Positions 54,261 through 63,311 are shown, numbered from the stretch's first letter. The stretch is 64,000 bases of DNA from JANQPX01 sp965204405 (GCA_965204405.1 CBDBEN010000003.1:372001-436000); one strand, 5' to 3'. Translations and numbers: made by a program. The notes: generated by a model not told the origin, from the letters alone.

Positions 54261-54788
54261 CAGCATGCTCCGTCGAACCTCTCCGCCCGCATCATAACCA
54301 ACGCCTTCATGAGGCAACAGAAAAAATCTTGCGCTTGAGCCGAGCCGCTGCTCCTCATGATCTTCTCCACGGCCGCCAATAGCCAAAAAGCCCAGGAAGA
54401 CTGCGGCTTTCGGGTTCGTTTGGTTTTTGCGTGGAGGCATCCCATAAGATGCCTTTCAGGCGCGTAGCCGGTACAACACGTTATGCCATAATAGGAAAAT
54501 TGTCCATTCGCGGAAGCTTTGCTCGATCAAGCGCCACTGAACAAGCAATCGGTATTGCGAGAAGCCCGAACCTTTGCCGGCTTTTTTTGGCGAGACTTCG
54601 AAAACGGAGGTGGCATGAAACCTTGTGGGAGCTTGAAGGGGCAGGAAAAGTCGATTTTAATTGCAAGTGTTGTGCTACATCGGTTTTTCTTCAGGTAGCC
54701 GTCCTTGGCGGCGTGGGTCTTGCCGATAGCTTTCGCGATGTGAGGGGCGCAGGCTTCGTGCGCAGAATTCGGGATGGGTTAGCTCCTT

Positions 54789-55475
54789 TTGAAACCGGTT
54801 ACGCTGGACGTCCATGAAGCTCAGACGACCTCGATCACGAGCCAGATCTACGGTCGGATCCGCGGGGACATCCTGCGGGCTGTGCTCGAGCCTGGACAAA
54901 AGCTGAAAATCGAGGAGCTGCGCCAAGCCTATGGCTCCGGATCGAGCCCGATTCGCGAGGCACTCAGTCTCCTCACCTCAGACCGGCTGGTGGAGCGCGT
55001 CGATCAGCGCGGCTTTAGGGTTGCCCTGGTGAGCGTCGACGCTTTCGACGAGCTCTTGAAGACGCGTTGCTGGCTCGAAGAGCGGGCTCTTTGCGAATCC
55101 ATTGAACGGGGCGGCAAGGATTGGGAAGAGCGCGTGGTTCTCGCGGAATATCATCTGTCGCGCACCGATCGATCTGGCGGCCAGCGCTCTTTTATCGCCA
55201 GCGAGGAATGGGAGGCATGTCACAAGGCGTTTCACATGGCTCTGCTTTCCTCCTGCGGCTCATCGATTCTGTTGGGCTTTTGTGAGCAGCTCTACGATCA
55301 GAACATTCGTTATCGTCATGTTGCGGGGAAGGTTGCTTATCCCAAACGGGACATCGCGAAAGAACACAAGGCGATCATGCGCGCTGCCTTGGATCGGGAT
55401 GCGGCGTCCGCCGTGTCCGGGCTCACCGAACACTACAAGGCGACCGGCGCTTTCCTGACAAAAGGCCTCACCTAA
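54789..55475 (+). CDS. GntR-family transcriptional regulator, FCD subfamily
   Basis: The 228-residue regulator has an N-terminal winged helix (SQIYGRIRGDILRAVLEPGQKL, then SSPIREALSLLTSDRLVE) and a helical FCD ligand domain with metal-binding residues such as HKAFHMALLSSCGS and AKEHKAIMRAAL. The start is a TTG at 54789, the only candidate after an in-frame stop, and no strong ribosome site precedes it. TGGTnnnACCA-type operators occur 70-90 bases after its stop and elsewhere in the window, suggesting local targets. Confidence 0.85.
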   Translation: MKPVTLDVHEAQTTSITSQIYGRIRGDILRAVLEPGQKLKIEELRQAYGSGSSPIREALSLLTSDRLVERVDQRGFRVALVSVDAFDELLKTRCWLEERALCESIERGGKDWEERVVLAEYHLSRTDRSGGQRSFIASEEWEACHKAFHMALLSSCGSSILLGFCEQLYDQNIRYRHVAGKVAYPKRDIAKEHKAIMRAALDRDAASAVSGLTEHYKATGAFLTKGLT

Positions 55476-55546
55476 CGGTGTGACCGCATCGGACGATTCG
55501 TTGAATTCGAGAAGCTATTGGTAAGCAGCCGGTGCATCAAATGACG

Positions 55547-55557
55547 CGGTCGGACCA
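55547..55557. promoter_or_regulatory. GntR/FCD-type operator candidate (one mismatch)
   Basis: CGGTCGGACCA differs from TGGTnnnACCA at the first base. It lies between the GntR regulator gene and the molybdoenzyme gene, 65 bases upstream of the latter's ATG. Confidence 0.35.
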
Positions 55558-55621
55558 CTAGCGCTGCCTGATCATCCCGGTTTAACCTCAACACTCCCTT
55601 TTGGCGATAGGAGTCCCCGGC

Positions 55622-56734
55622 ATGACCAGCCTGGCACCGTTACCGAGCTTCCCCCCGATCGAAGGCGATCCGGCTCCTGACGATAGCAACCGCTATTATC
55701 TCGAAGAACTGAGCCTCGCTTTTCGCAATCGCGGCATGCCGCTCGAGGCGTTGCAATATCCGCTGACGCCGACGGGGCTGCATTATCTCCTGATCCATTT
55801 CGATATCCCCGTGGCCCAGGCCGAGGGATGGCAGGTCGAGATCGGCGGTCTGGTGGAACGGCCGGCGATCCTCGATCTCGAGACGATCAAAGCGATGCCG
55901 AAGGTGACCCGGCCCGTCACCATGGAATGTGCTGGCAACGGCCGTGCCAGGATGTCGCCGAGGCCGGTGAGCCAGCCCTGGCTGAACGGCGCGATCGGGA
56001 CGGCGGAGTGGACCGGGACGCCGCTTGCCGATGTCATTCGGCAAGTCAGCCCTCAGCCGGAGGCCGTGGATATTGTCTTCACCGGCGATGACGCCGGCAT
56101 GGAAGCGGGTGAGATGCAGCGCTATCAGCGCTCGCTTACCATCGACCAGGCGATGAACGACGAAGCTCTTCTGGTTTACGAGATGAACGGCGCGCCGCTG
56201 GAGCCGCAGCACGGTTTCCCGCTTCGGCTGCTGGTTCCGGGCTGGTATGGCATGACCAGCGTGAAGTGGCTGCGCTCGATCGAGGCCATCGATCGGCGGT
56301 TCACCGGCCATTACATGGATGGCACCTATCGCTACCGGGACAGCACCGACGTGCTGGGCGAAGCAGTCACCTACCAGCGGGTGCGATCCCTGATGGCCCC
56401 GCCCGGCATGCCGGATTTCTACAATCGCAAGCGCCTGGTTGCCGCCGGCCGACACCAGCTCATAGGCCGGGCCTGGGCCGGACCGCTCGCGATCACCAAG
56501 GTCGAGGTCAGTACCGATTCAGGCAAGAGCTGGGCCGATGCCGAGCTTGAGCCTTGCAAAACAGCCTGCTGCTGGCAGGGCTGGACATTCGATTGGGAGG
56601 CAACGCCCGGCGAAACCACCCTTCAGGTCCGGGCGACCGACGAGGATGGCAATATCCAGCCTGACGAGCCGATCTGGAATATCCACGGCATGGGCAACAA
56701 TGCCATCCAAAAGGTCGAGGCGATCGTCCGGTAG
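55622..56734 (+). CDS. Sulfite oxidase-like molybdopterin enzyme
   Basis: This 370-residue protein of the sulfite oxidase family has the molybdenum-binding cysteine in TRPVTMECAGNGR near residue 105, the GLVERP and HGFPLRLLVPGWYG segments, and a C-terminal Mo-co dimerisation domain (VEVSTDSGKSWADAEL). There is no heme domain or evident export signal, unlike periplasmic SorA. AGGAG precedes the ATG at 55622. It follows the GntR regulator and is probably under its control. The actual substrate (sulfite or another oxyanion) is not certain. Confidence 0.88.
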   Translation: MTSLAPLPSFPPIEGDPAPDDSNRYYLEELSLAFRNRGMPLEALQYPLTPTGLHYLLIHFDIPVAQAEGWQVEIGGLVERPAILDLETIKAMPKVTRPVTMECAGNGRARMSPRPVSQPWLNGAIGTAEWTGTPLADVIRQVSPQPEAVDIVFTGDDAGMEAGEMQRYQRSLTIDQAMNDEALLVYEMNGAPLEPQHGFPLRLLVPGWYGMTSVKWLRSIEAIDRRFTGHYMDGTYRYRDSTDVLGEAVTYQRVRSLMAPPGMPDFYNRKRLVAAGRHQLIGRAWAGPLAITKVEVSTDSGKSWADAELEPCKTACCWQGWTFDWEATPGETTLQVRATDEDGNIQPDEPIWNIHGMGNNAIQKVEAIVR

Positions 56735-56745
56735 TGGTGTGACCA
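56735..56745. promoter_or_regulatory. GntR/FCD-type operator candidate (TGGTGTGACCA)
   Basis: The sequence fits TGGTnnnACCA exactly and starts one base after the sulfite-oxidase-like stop codon. It lies about 190 bases before gloB. The six bases that follow (CATCAT) are also shared with the site at 42271. Confidence 0.4.
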
Positions 56746-56930
56746 CATCATTAGGTTTCCACCGCAATCGCAAAAAGCGCCAAGAAATCGAAGAGTATGC
56801 GAGCTTTTCTCGATGAAGCCACAGGGATCTTTGGTATCGGACATGCCGTTAGTGACGTATCCCTGTTCAGCTTCTCCACTCCGTGCCCTAAGGTCGGGAA
56901 TGGCAGGAACCAACGCCGGATGAGGCCAAG

Positions 56931-57701
56931 ATGACCAAGCTTTCGATCGAGATCATCCCTGTTCTAAGCGACAACTATGTCTATTTGCTGCATGAGCCAG
57001 AGGCCGGGGTCACCGGTGTCGTCGATCCGGCCGTGGCGGACCCGGTGATGGAGCGGCTTTCGGCTCAAGGCTGGTCCCTGGACTGGATCCTGTCGACCCA
57101 TCACCATGCCGATCACACCGCCGGCAATATCGAGCTGAAGCAGGCGACCGGCTGCAAAATTGCAGGTCCGGGCAAGGATGCAGCGCGGATCCCGGGGATC
57201 GATGTCAAGCTGGTCGAAGGCGATCGCTTTCAGCTCGGCAAGGCGGACGCTGAAATCTTCGAAACACCTGGCCATACATCCGGCCATATTTCCTTCTGGT
57301 TCGCCGGCTCGAAGGCCCTGTTCTCAGCGGATACGTTGTTCTCCCTGGGCTGCGGGCGTTTGTTCGAGGGCACGCCCGCCCAGATGTGGGCCTCGCTGCA
57401 GAAATTCGCGCCGCTACCTGACGATGCCCTGGTTTATTGCGGCCATGAATATACCCAATCCAATGCACGCTTTGCCCTGTCGGTGGATCCGGACAATGCG
57501 GCGCTTCAGGCCCGGGCCAAAGAAGTGGAGAGCCAGCGGGCAGCCGATCAGCCGACCATCCCGACGACCCTCGGCGAGGAACGCGCCACCAACCCCTTCC
57601 TCCGCCCGGCGGATCCCGCCATTCGGAAGCAGCTCCACATGGAAGCCGCCTCCGATGTCGAGGTCTTTGCCGAGATCAGACAGCGCAAGGACAATTTCTA
57701 G
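56931..57701 (+). CDS. gloB: Hydroxyacylglutathione hydrolase (glyoxalase II)
   Basis: The 256-residue metallo-beta-lactamase-fold enzyme hydrolyses S-D-lactoylglutathione in methylglyoxal detoxification. The metal motif THHHADHT lies near residue 55, further ligands are in TPGHTSGHISF and SADTLFSLGCGR, and the glutathione-binding YCGHEYTQSNARFAL follows. The C-terminal HxxxxxK-type region is shortened but recognisable. Confidence 0.93.
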   Translation: MTKLSIEIIPVLSDNYVYLLHEPEAGVTGVVDPAVADPVMERLSAQGWSLDWILSTHHHADHTAGNIELKQATGCKIAGPGKDAARIPGIDVKLVEGDRFQLGKADAEIFETPGHTSGHISFWFAGSKALFSADTLFSLGCGRLFEGTPAQMWASLQKFAPLPDDALVYCGHEYTQSNARFALSVDPDNAALQARAKEVESQRAADQPTIPTTLGEERATNPFLRPADPAIRKQLHMEAASDVEVFAEIRQRKDNF

Positions 57702-57826
57702 GAGTATGACCACAGTATTGGGTCCCGCCTCCGTCGCCAGGATCGACGGTATGCACCCAAGCTTAAGAGAGGTAGGGCTGGCGCTCTTTCGTTGAGAATA
57801 CACTACTAGATGATGATGTCACACAA

Positions 57827-58086
57827 CTGGTGTCATGCTTTCGAAGTTCGTTCGATTATCCCCACCGGATCTGCCGTCGGAAAAATAGATCTTCACCTTT
57901 TCTTCATGATTGAGTGTCAGGATGTCTTTCTGATCCATGGGATCCTGGGAATCCGTCCGCCCGCCGGAAAGAGGGAGCGAGGCTCGGACTCCCAGGATCC
58001 CATGGATCAAAGTCAGTTTTGCCCCGGCCAGGTTAGAAAATGGTTAAGCCGGTGAGATCGAACGAACTTCGAAAGCAGGACACTAG
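57827..58086. repeat. 260-bp nested palindromic element (MITE-like)
   Basis: The ends are 30-bp terminal inverted repeats with two mismatches (CTGGTGTCATGCTTTCGAAG and on, at 57827-57856 and 58057-58086). Inside lies a second inverted repeat of 25 bp with one mismatch (57931-57955 and 57985-58009, containing CCATGGGATCC). There is no coding frame of note. The right end shares its CTAG with the next element. This is the structure of a non-autonomous transposable element or a strong transcription-blocking cruciform. Confidence 0.8.
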
Positions 58087-58212
58087 AGCATGTTCCGATC
58101 AAGCGGAACTAACCCGCTCCCCTTCCAACCACTAGCAGGATCCCGACCAAATCGGGGAGTTGGGAGGGAGAGCGGGTTGGGTTTAACTTCATAAGGTCGG
58201 AAAACGGTCTAG
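58083..58212. repeat. 130-bp palindromic intergenic element with CTAG ends (copy 2)
   Basis: This element is related to the one at 16579-16713, in the opposite orientation. The ends are CTAGAGCATGTTCCG and the inverted CTAGACCGTTTTCCG (11 of 15 match). The centre is a long hairpin with GCTCCC/GGGAGAGC arms around CAGGATCCCGA, and the flank CTTCATAAGG is shared with copy 1. The last CTAG provides the stop codon of thiY. Confidence 0.75.
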
Positions 58213-59150
58213 CGTTCCAGCTCGACGGCATAAGCCTCTACGGGCGGCGGGGTCTTGATCAGGCCTTGCTGCTCCAAGAAGCCGGCAAAGCGTCGATAGC
58301 GCGCAGTGTCCAGGGCGGCGGGGCGGGTTGCGAAGCGGCGAACCGTGTCTTTCCAGGCGCGTGCATTCAATTCGTTGTCCAGCTCATCGCCGCTTTTCAG
58401 GAAAAGCTGATAGCTCTCATCCGGATGGTTGAGGAGAAACTGGGTTCCCGCCTCGACGGCATCGAGGAAACGCGGCAGTCTCGGATCGTCCAGCGCCTGG
58501 TTGTTCGCGACGAAAATCAGCTCATCATAGGTCGGCACACCTTCCTCTTCGATATAGAACGCCCGCCCGGGACGGCCTTCCAGATCGAGCTGATTGAGCT
58601 CGAAATTGCGATAGGCGCCGATGACACCGTCCACCTGGCCGGTCAGCAGCGCCGGCGATAGGGCGAAGTTAACGTTGATCAGTTCGACCTGGTCGAGCGT
58701 GATGCCGTGCTGCCCGAGCATTGCCGTGAGCAGCGCATCCTCGACACCGCCGACCGAGAAGCCGATTTTCTTGCCGGCAAAATCGGCAAGGGATTTGATC
58801 GGACTGTCGTCAAGCACCACCAGGGAATTGAGCGGTGTCGCGATCAGCGTGCCGATCCGGGTCAGCGGCAGGCCTTCATTGACCTGAATATGGAGCTGCG
58901 GCTGATAGCTGATCGCGATATCGCCCTGGCCCGCGGCCACCAGCTTCGGCGGGTCGTTGGGATCGGCTGGAGCGACGATCTCCACATCCAGATCGACCGC
59001 CTCGAAATATCCCTTTTCCTTGGCCACGAAGATCGGGCCGTGGTCCGGATTGATGAACCAATCCAGGAGCAACGTAAGCTTGTCGGCTGCCGAAGCCGGG
59101 CTACTTGCAATCGCAAGGCCTGCGATGGCCAGCGCGAGAATGAAACGCAT
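58209..59150 (-). CDS. thiY: Thiamin-precursor (pyrimidine) binding protein ThiY
   Basis: This periplasmic binding protein of 313 residues has a cleavable signal (about residues 1-21). The opening LLLDWFINPDHGPIFVAKEKGYF and the ISYQPQLHI segment are characteristic of ThiY/NMT1-like receptors, which bind formylated or hydroxymethyl pyrimidine precursors of thiamin. It is the last gene of thiZXY, downstream of a TPP riboswitch. Its stop codon falls within the end of the repeat element. Confidence 0.9.
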   Translation of the reverse strand: MRFILALAIAGLAIASSPASAADKLTLLLDWFINPDHGPIFVAKEKGYFEAVDLDVEIVAPADPNDPPKLVAAGQGDIAISYQPQLHIQVNEGLPLTRIGTLIATPLNSLVVLDDSPIKSLADFAGKKIGFSVGGVEDALLTAMLGQHGITLDQVELINVNFALSPALLTGQVDGVIGAYRNFELNQLDLEGRPGRAFYIEEEGVPTYDELIFVANNQALDDPRLPRFLDAVEAGTQFLLNHPDESYQLFLKSGDELDNELNARAWKDTVRRFATRPAALDTARYRRFAGFLEQQGLIKTPPPVEAYAVELER

Positions 59151-59167
59151 GGTGATGTCTCCTCAGG

Positions 59168-59929
59168 TCACATCTTTGTTGTCGAGGTCAGGGTGTTTGG
59201 GGCCCAGGGCGTGAGGCGGGCAAGAATGCGGTCGACCGTGAGATAGAGTGTAAGCGCCATGACCATCAGTACGATCATTGCTGCGAACATCAGATCGGTC
59301 TGCATGCGGCCATTGGCGTGCAGCATCAGATAGCCGAGGCCGGCGCCGGAGCCGACCCACTCGCCGACAACCGCAGCGATCGGCGCAAAGGCGGTTGCGA
59401 TGCGCAGGCCGGAGCCGAAGGCGGGGAGTGCCGCGGGCATGCGCAGATGCCAGAGCGTGCGCAGCGGGCTTGCGCCCATGGTTCGCGCAAGGTCGAGCCA
59501 GCCGCTTTCCGTCCGCCGCAGGCCATCGAACAAGGCAGCGGTGACCGGGAAGTAGATAATGATCATCGCCATCGCGACCTTGCTACCCATGCCGTAGCCT
59601 AGCCAGAGAACAAGGAGAGGAGCGAGCGCGAACACCGGTATCGCCTGCCCCAGCACCAGTGGCGGCAGCATCCATGGCTGGAGCGCCGGGATCAGCGCCA
59701 TGGCAAGCGCGCTCAGGCAGCCGATCAGCACACCACCTGCCAGGCCCATCAGGATCTCGCTCAGCGTAACGAAGGCATGGTGGAGCAAGAGCCCGGCATG
59801 ACCGCCAAGGCTGGTCATGACCGCAAGCGGTGCGGGCAGCATGAAGCCCGGCACGCCCGTCAGCCAGACCACGCCCTGCCAGACAGCGACGAAAGCCAGG
59901 AGCACCAGCCAGGGCCGATAGCCGCTCAT
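59168..59929 (-). CDS. thiX: Thiamin-precursor ABC permease ThiX
   Basis: The 253-residue inner-membrane permease has about six hydrophobic segments and the EAA-type loop LARTMGASPLRTLWHLRMPAALP. It belongs to the SsuC/TauC/ThiX group. The start overlaps the thiZ stop by four bases, and thiY starts 17 bases after its stop. Confidence 0.9.
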   Translation of the reverse strand: MSGYRPWLVLLAFVAVWQGVVWLTGVPGFMLPAPLAVMTSLGGHAGLLLHHAFVTLSEILMGLAGGVLIGCLSALAMALIPALQPWMLPPLVLGQAIPVFALAPLLVLWLGYGMGSKVAMAMIIIYFPVTAALFDGLRRTESGWLDLARTMGASPLRTLWHLRMPAALPAFGSGLRIATAFAPIAAVVGEWVGSGAGLGYLMLHANGRMQTDLMFAAMIVLMVMALTLYLTVDRILARLTPWAPNTLTSTTKM

Positions 59930-60696
59930 GGCGCCGGGTCCTGGGCATTGGCAAGCTTGGCCAGAAGGTCTGCCTGGCGTTCCAGAAGATCTCGATCATC
60001 GAGCGATCGCGGCGGTTCACCGTCAGGGAGGGACGCCGCGGATAGGGTGGCAGGACGCCCGGCCATCACATAGATGCGATGACCGAGGCGCAGTGCTTCA
60101 AGGGGATCGTGGGTGACCAGAAGGACTGTTCGGCCGCGCAAGAGCTTGGCGGCAAGGGCCTGGAGCCTGATGCGGGTGATTGCATCCAGCGATGAGAATG
60201 GTTCGTCCATCAACACCAGCGGCCGGTCTTCCATCAGCGTACGTGCCAAGGCGACCCGCTGGCACTGGCCTCCGGACAAGGTCGCCGGCAACTGATGCGC
60301 CTGGGCTTCTATGCCAACATTCTCGAGCAAGCGGGCGGCCCGTTCGCTATCTTGCGAAACGCCTCTCAATCTGGAGCCCAGCAGGACATTCTGCTCGGCC
60401 GTGAGCCAGGGAAGAAGACTATCCTGCTGGCCCATCCAGGCGAGCCTGCCTTGAAGCGCGGTCTCGTCGCTGCAACGGATGTTCCCACATTCCAAAGGCA
60501 ATAGCCCGGCGATTACCCGCAGCAGGCTGCTCTTGCCTACCCCGCTCGGTCCGAGCAGGCAGGTCCAAAGACCAGGCTCCAGGCGAAAATCGAGATCGGA
60601 GAACAGGGCCACGCCGTCATAGCTGAGCGCAGCTCCCCTGAGGTCGACCTGGAAAACATTCTCGATGTGAGGGGGAGACAAAATCGTATCGGCCAA
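59926..60696 (-). CDS. thiZ: Thiamin-precursor ABC ATPase ThiZ
   Basis: The 256-residue ATPase has Walker A GPSGVGKSS, the signature LSGGQCQRVALART, Walker B PLVLMDEPFSSLD and switch histidine LVTHDPLEAL. The most upstream start is a TTG at 60696, which follows directly on the TPP riboswitch; the best Shine-Dalgarno-like sequence (AAGGGAA) is part of the riboswitch's conserved 3' strand. It is the first gene of thiZXY. Confidence 0.9.
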   Translation of the reverse strand: MADTILSPPHIENVFQVDLRGAALSYDGVALFSDLDFRLEPGLWTCLLGPSGVGKSSLLRVIAGLLPLECGNIRCSDETALQGRLAWMGQQDSLLPWLTAEQNVLLGSRLRGVSQDSERAARLLENVGIEAQAHQLPATLSGGQCQRVALARTLMEDRPLVLMDEPFSSLDAITRIRLQALAAKLLRGRTVLLVTHDPLEALRLGHRIYVMAGRPATLSAASLPDGEPPRSLDDRDLLERQADLLAKLANAQDPAP

Positions 60697-60698
60697 GC

Positions 60699-60785
60699 CG
60701 CACGTTCCCTTCGCCGCCGCGCAGGTTCAAAGGGTCGCCCCGCCCATCGGGACCTCTCAGCCTTGTCAAAGGCTCCCCTCGTGCT
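60699..60785 (-). ncRNA. TPP riboswitch (THI element)
   Basis: Read leftward, the conserved THI-box parts appear in order: GGGGAGCC, a short hairpin, CTGAGAGG (60760-60755 and on), then ACCCTTTGAACCTG (60735-60721) and GAAGGGAACG (60712-60703). When thiamin diphosphate is bound, this aptamer shuts off the downstream thiZXY operon. The 3' strand contains the only Shine-Dalgarno-like sequence, so control at translation initiation is likely. Confidence 0.92.
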
Positions 60786-60881
60786 GAGAAGACCTTAGAA
60801 TCGACAGCGGCTGCCGGCAAGTCTGCTTGATCAAGCAGGGCGATCCGACGCACATTCGTGGCAGGCTAAGTATCGGGGGCC

Positions 60882-62192
60882 CTATCTGACCCGCCGATAC
60901 CGGCCTTCTCGCCCGAGAAATGTCTCGCCACCCCTATCATAAAAGCTTTCGAAGCCGGCCTCACGCAGGACGTCCAGCATCTTGGGCAACTTTTTCCCTT
61001 CACTCTCGAGCTTGGCAATCACGCGAGCGGGGCCGATATCATCCAGGAGCTCGAACGGTCCCTTGGCCCAATTGAAACCCCAGCGCATGGCGCGATCGAT
61101 ATTCACGATGTCGTCGGCGATTTCCGGCACGAGATCCGCAGCATAGAGCAGAGTTCCCCCCATCAGATCAGCGGCAAAGCGCCCACGCGCATCATCGGCG
61201 AATAGGAGCGAAGAGGCCTGGTCATGGGGGGCATTCACGGTAACGGGTTTGGCAGGGCGCCAGCTCTGATCGACAAGGTCGAAGGTTTCCTTGATGCGGC
61301 TGCCATCTTCGGCTTTCAACATCCGATAGAAACCGCCGCCAGTTTTCCTGCCGAGCTGGCCCCGTTCCAGCATCGCCTGCTCGGCCGGCGGCAGGGCGAC
61401 GAAGGCATGCCCGGCATCTCCCTTCGGGAGATTGGCGGCCAGGTTCTTGCCGACAAGGTCCATGACATCGAGCCCGATCAGATCGATCAGTCCATAGAGA
61501 CCGGTTTTCGGAATGCCGACCGGCTCCCCCATCAGACCGTCGATCTCCTCCATGGAAAGGCCGTCCGCCAAAGCGGTCTTGGCTTTGTGCAGGCCGGACA
61601 GCATCCAAAAGCAGCCGATACGGTTGCCGATGAAATTCACCGTGTCCTTGGCGTGAACCACACCCTTGCCAAGCTTCTCGTGCCCGAAATCCGCCAGGCG
61701 CTCGACGACCTCCTTCGAGGTGCTCTTGCCCGGCACGATCTCCAGAAGCTTCATCACCTTCACCGGGTTGAAGAAATGGGTGACGACGATGCGCTCGTTG
61801 AAGCTCGCCGGCATATCCGCGGTGATGGCGCGCAGCGGAATGCCCGAGGTGTTGGTGCTGATGACGGCATTGTCGCGGCGAAGCGGTTCGATCCTGGCGA
61901 ACAGGCCGCGTTTGGTCTCGAGATCCTCGATGATCGCCTCGCAGATCCAATCATAGCCGCTGATCTCGCCAAGGTCGTTCTCGAGATCTCCGGACTTGAT
62001 CCGTTTCAGGGCAGCCGGGTCGCCGAGCAGAGGGGCCCGCCCTTCGGTCATGGCGGCAATGGATTGATCCGCGCGATCCTTGGTCACGTCCAGGAGAAGA
62101 ACCTCGCAGCCGGCGTCGGCGCAGGCTGCCGCAATGCCGCTTCCCATGGTGCCCGCCCCCAAAACGGCCACGCTCTCGATCCGCTCGCTCAT
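60882..62192 (-). CDS. 3-hydroxyacyl-CoA dehydrogenase, short form without hydratase domain
   Basis: The 436-residue enzyme opens with the NAD-binding motif GAGTMGSGIAAACADAG and continues with STNTSGIPL, THFFNPVKVMKLLEIVPG and NFIGNRIG, the standard beta-oxidation dehydrogenase core. In many alphaproteobacteria this sequence continues into an enoyl-CoA hydratase domain of about 330 residues; here it stops at RYRRVR, and only 90 bases remain before the TPP riboswitch. No hydratase sequence is seen after the stop. It converts 3-hydroxyacyl-CoA to 3-oxoacyl-CoA. Confidence 0.88.
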   Translation of the reverse strand: MSERIESVAVLGAGTMGSGIAAACADAGCEVLLLDVTKDRADQSIAAMTEGRAPLLGDPAALKRIKSGDLENDLGEISGYDWICEAIIEDLETKRGLFARIEPLRRDNAVISTNTSGIPLRAITADMPASFNERIVVTHFFNPVKVMKLLEIVPGKSTSKEVVERLADFGHEKLGKGVVHAKDTVNFIGNRIGCFWMLSGLHKAKTALADGLSMEEIDGLMGEPVGIPKTGLYGLIDLIGLDVMDLVGKNLAANLPKGDAGHAFVALPPAEQAMLERGQLGRKTGGGFYRMLKAEDGSRIKETFDLVDQSWRPAKPVTVNAPHDQASSLLFADDARGRFAADLMGGTLLYAADLVPEIADDIVNIDRAMRWGFNWAKGPFELLDDIGPARVIAKLESEGKKLPKMLDVLREAGFESFYDRGGETFLGREGRYRRVR

Positions 62193-62362
62193 CCCGTCTC
62201 ATCCTCCCAAAATCGAGTTCTTTATCCAAGGCAAAGCGGTGGGGACGATAGCCCTCGCCTCTCCTCGGCGCAATGACCGAACAGCGCGACAGGGCTTGCC
62301 CGAAAGGACGGGGCACGGCATTTTCCGAAAAATGATCCAGGCGGCAGGAAGGATGAGGAGCG

Positions 62363-62776
62363 ATGGCCTATTGGCTGATGAAGGCAGAACCGGACGACTA
62401 TACATACGAAGATCTGGCCAGGGATGGCGTGGCCGAGTGGGACGGCATCCATAACCACCAGGCCGCCAACAACATGAGAGCCATGAAAAAGGGCGATCGG
62501 GTCTTCTTCTATCGATCGCAAAAGGACCCGGCCGTGGTAGGGATCATGGCGATCGCACGGGAGGCTTATGACGATCCCGACGACCCCAAGGAGAGCTTCG
62601 TTCTGGTCGATGTCGAACCGGTCATGCCGGTAAAGCGCGAGGTGTCACTGAAAGAAATCAAGGCCAATCCCAAACTTGCCCACCTGGCGCTTGTTCGGCA
62701 ATCCAGACTTTCCATCAGCCCGGTGGATGACGAGGCTTGGCGGCTGATTTGCGAAATGGCGGAGACCGACGCCTGA
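62363..62776 (+). CDS. EVE-domain protein
   Basis: This 137-residue protein consists of one EVE (PUA-like) domain: YWLMKAEPDDYTYEDL at the start, WDGIHNHQAANNMRAMKKGDRVFFY, and SFVLVDVEPV in the centre. EVE domains bind modified bases in DNA or RNA. It is encoded alone and is divergent from the dehydrogenase. Confidence 0.9.
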   Translation: MAYWLMKAEPDDYTYEDLARDGVAEWDGIHNHQAANNMRAMKKGDRVFFYRSQKDPAVVGIMAIAREAYDDPDDPKESFVLVDVEPVMPVKREVSLKEIKANPKLAHLALVRQSRLSISPVDDEAWRLICEMAETDA

Positions 62777-62852
62777 TCCGCCGTCAGAGCCGGAGCCCCA
62801 CCTCCCCCCGGCAAATCGCGGATTTTCATGCTTGCAACCCGAGAAGGTAGCG

Positions 62853-63311
62853 TCATTCCCTATGATAGGGATGACCGCTCAGGATCGTGCTGGCACGATA
62901 GATCTGCTCGGCGAGCATGACTTTGACGAGCCGATGAGGCCAAGTCGCGCGACCGAAGGCGAGGCAAAAGTCGGCTTCATTCAGGAGCGACGGCTCCAAC
63001 CCATCCGCCCCGCCGATGACAAAACAAATGGTGTTCCGGCCTTCATCACGGACATGTTCGATACGCTTGGCGAGGGCACGGCTTTCAAGATCAAGACCAC
63101 GTTCGTCCAGCATGATGCGGGCGGCGTGGCCGGGGATCAATTGCCGCAGTCTGCCAGCCTCTTCGGCGAGCCGCTGAGCCACAGTCCCCTGCCGCCTCGG
63201 TGAGACATTGACAAGCTCGACGCGCCAAGGACATCGCTTCACATAGTCGGCGACCAGATCGGTAATGGGGCCTTTGCGTTCACGACCAACCGTCAAAATA
63301 AGAATGCGCAT
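62853..63311 (-). CDS. rlmH: 23S rRNA (pseudouridine1915-N3)-methyltransferase
   Basis: The 152-residue SPOUT-family enzyme methylates pseudouridine 1915 of 23S rRNA. The conserved pieces are MLDERG, FVIGGADGL with the knotted SAM site, and the C-terminal LSGHPYHRE, which is diagnostic for RlmH. It is converging with the EVE gene. Confidence 0.95.
   Translation of the reverse strand: MRILILTVGRERKGPITDLVADYVKRCPWRVELVNVSPRRQGTVAQRLAEEAGRLRQLIPGHAARIMLDERGLDLESRALAKRIEHVRDEGRNTICFVIGGADGLEPSLLNEADFCLAFGRATWPHRLVKVMLAEQIYRASTILSGHPYHRE

Noticed and set aside
57819..58010. 63-codon frame on the minus strand inside the nested palindrome
   Set aside because: It lies across the inverted repeats, lacks a ribosome-binding site, and its sequence mirrors the palindrome.
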